Assembly (NCBI GenBank): GCA_038217425.1
Contig: JBBQPM010000048.1
Coordinates: 1-40,907, forward strand
DNA: 40,907 nt
Reading direction: 5' to 3'
DNA from: JAIEPT01 sp038217425
GTDB taxonomy: Bacteria > Planctomycetota > Planctomycetia > Gemmatales > Gemmataceae
Position 1 is the first letter of the stretch. Every line of letters begins with the position of its first letter. A program made the position numbers and the translations under genes. Positions 40,756 to 40,907 of the stretch are shown here, in pieces. The notes beneath the pieces were generated by a model. It was given only the letters and a program-made list of their open reading frames with translations, did no database searches and was not told the DNA's origin.

Positions 40756-40882
40756 ACCCCGAAGGGGTTGAATCTCAAAGCCTGGGGTTGCGTACTCGCA
40801 ACCCCAGGGCACAGGTATCCGTGGAAACATACCCCGAAGGGGTTGCATCGAGGCGGCCATACGGATGCAACCCCTTCGGGGT
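40756..40882. repeat. Cluster of three REP-like hairpins
   Basis: Unit 40756-40774 and unit 40831-40849 are near-identical copies of ACCCCGAAGGGGTTG-ATC. The second pairs perfectly over 19 bases with an inverted copy at 40864-40882. Between them a perfect 12-bp hairpin (40781-40792 with 40797-40808) of the CCTGGGG/CCCCAGG type occurs, followed by GCACAG. The CCCCGAAGGGG and CCCAGGGCACAG words also occur in the ends of the transposase element at 22308-22982, suggesting mobilisation by that enzyme family. The cluster begins 63 bases after the aminotransferase stop and may extend beyond the window. Confidence 0.8.
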
Positions 40883-40907
40883 AATCCTGTGTGACGCCTT
40901 TGTTCCC

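Noticed and set aside
40756..40882. CRISPR array
   Set aside because: The repeats are palindromic, irregularly spaced and partly inverted, with no uniform spacers and no cas genes, so REP-like hairpins explain them better.

Overview
The window looks like chromosomal DNA from a planctomycete, most likely a Gemmata-type lineage. This is inferred from the G+C-rich sequence, many secreted hydrolases with short signal peptides (sulfatase, alpha/beta hydrolases, lactonase, beta-propeller), a Uma2 nuclease, a DUF433 protein, and a short exoprotein that opens with the planctomycete-type LEGR/LExR motif. No rRNA, tRNA, CRISPR array, prophage or plasmid functions were seen. Layout: 1-7.1 kb carries small secreted proteins, a secreted thioredoxin-like protein, a metallo-beta-lactamase-fold hydrolase, a PqqD-like protein with a Thr/Pro-rich tail, a GalNAc-transferase-like glycosyltransferase, a secreted esterase and an N-carbamoyl-D-amino-acid hydrolase homologue. 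7.1-12.6 kb is a surface-glycan block: a PIG-V-like membrane mannosyltransferase opposite an operon of a GT4-GT32 fusion, a GT2 enzyme and a GT4 enzyme. 12.6-18.4 kb holds a DUF433 gene beside what looks like a broken DUF5615 partner, an aminotransferase, an acyl carrier protein, a coupled beta-propeller/D-Ala-D-Ala carboxypeptidase pair, a small conserved protein and a lone AmrS-type radical SAM enzyme. 18.4-27.5 kb is mostly hydrolases on the minus strand (lactonase, Uma2, two large alpha/beta hydrolases, sulfatase), interrupted by an IS200/RAYT-type transposase with mirror-image hairpin ends. 27.7-36 kb has a nitrilase, an HMA-domain protein, an acyl-CoA synthetase, two membrane proteins, FabD, a DEAD-box helicase and a second small esterase. 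36-41 kb has lipoamide dehydrogenase and the E2 subunit of 2-oxoglutarate dehydrogenase, the LEGR-motif protein, a sugar aminotransferase and a cluster of REP-like hairpins. How the genes may work together: at least six genes serve glycan or glycoprotein assembly (3433-4332, 7088-8365, 8603-12588, 31169-32698, 39541-40692). FabD, ACP and the acyl-CoA synthetase supply lipid chemistry, and the secreted esterases, sulfatase and propeller fit breakdown of sulfated or acylated polysaccharides. The most novel idea is that the PqqD-like protein with its exported TTPPL-repeat tail is an acceptor for the neighbouring GalNAc-transferase-like enzyme, a bacterial mucin-type pair. That is inference from adjacency and motifs. 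A second theme is dispersed inverted repeats: eight hairpin or mirror-repeat loci outside genes, some sharing cores with the transposase ends. Starts were chosen from Shine-Dalgarno spacing and signal peptides and are uncertain by a few codons in places.
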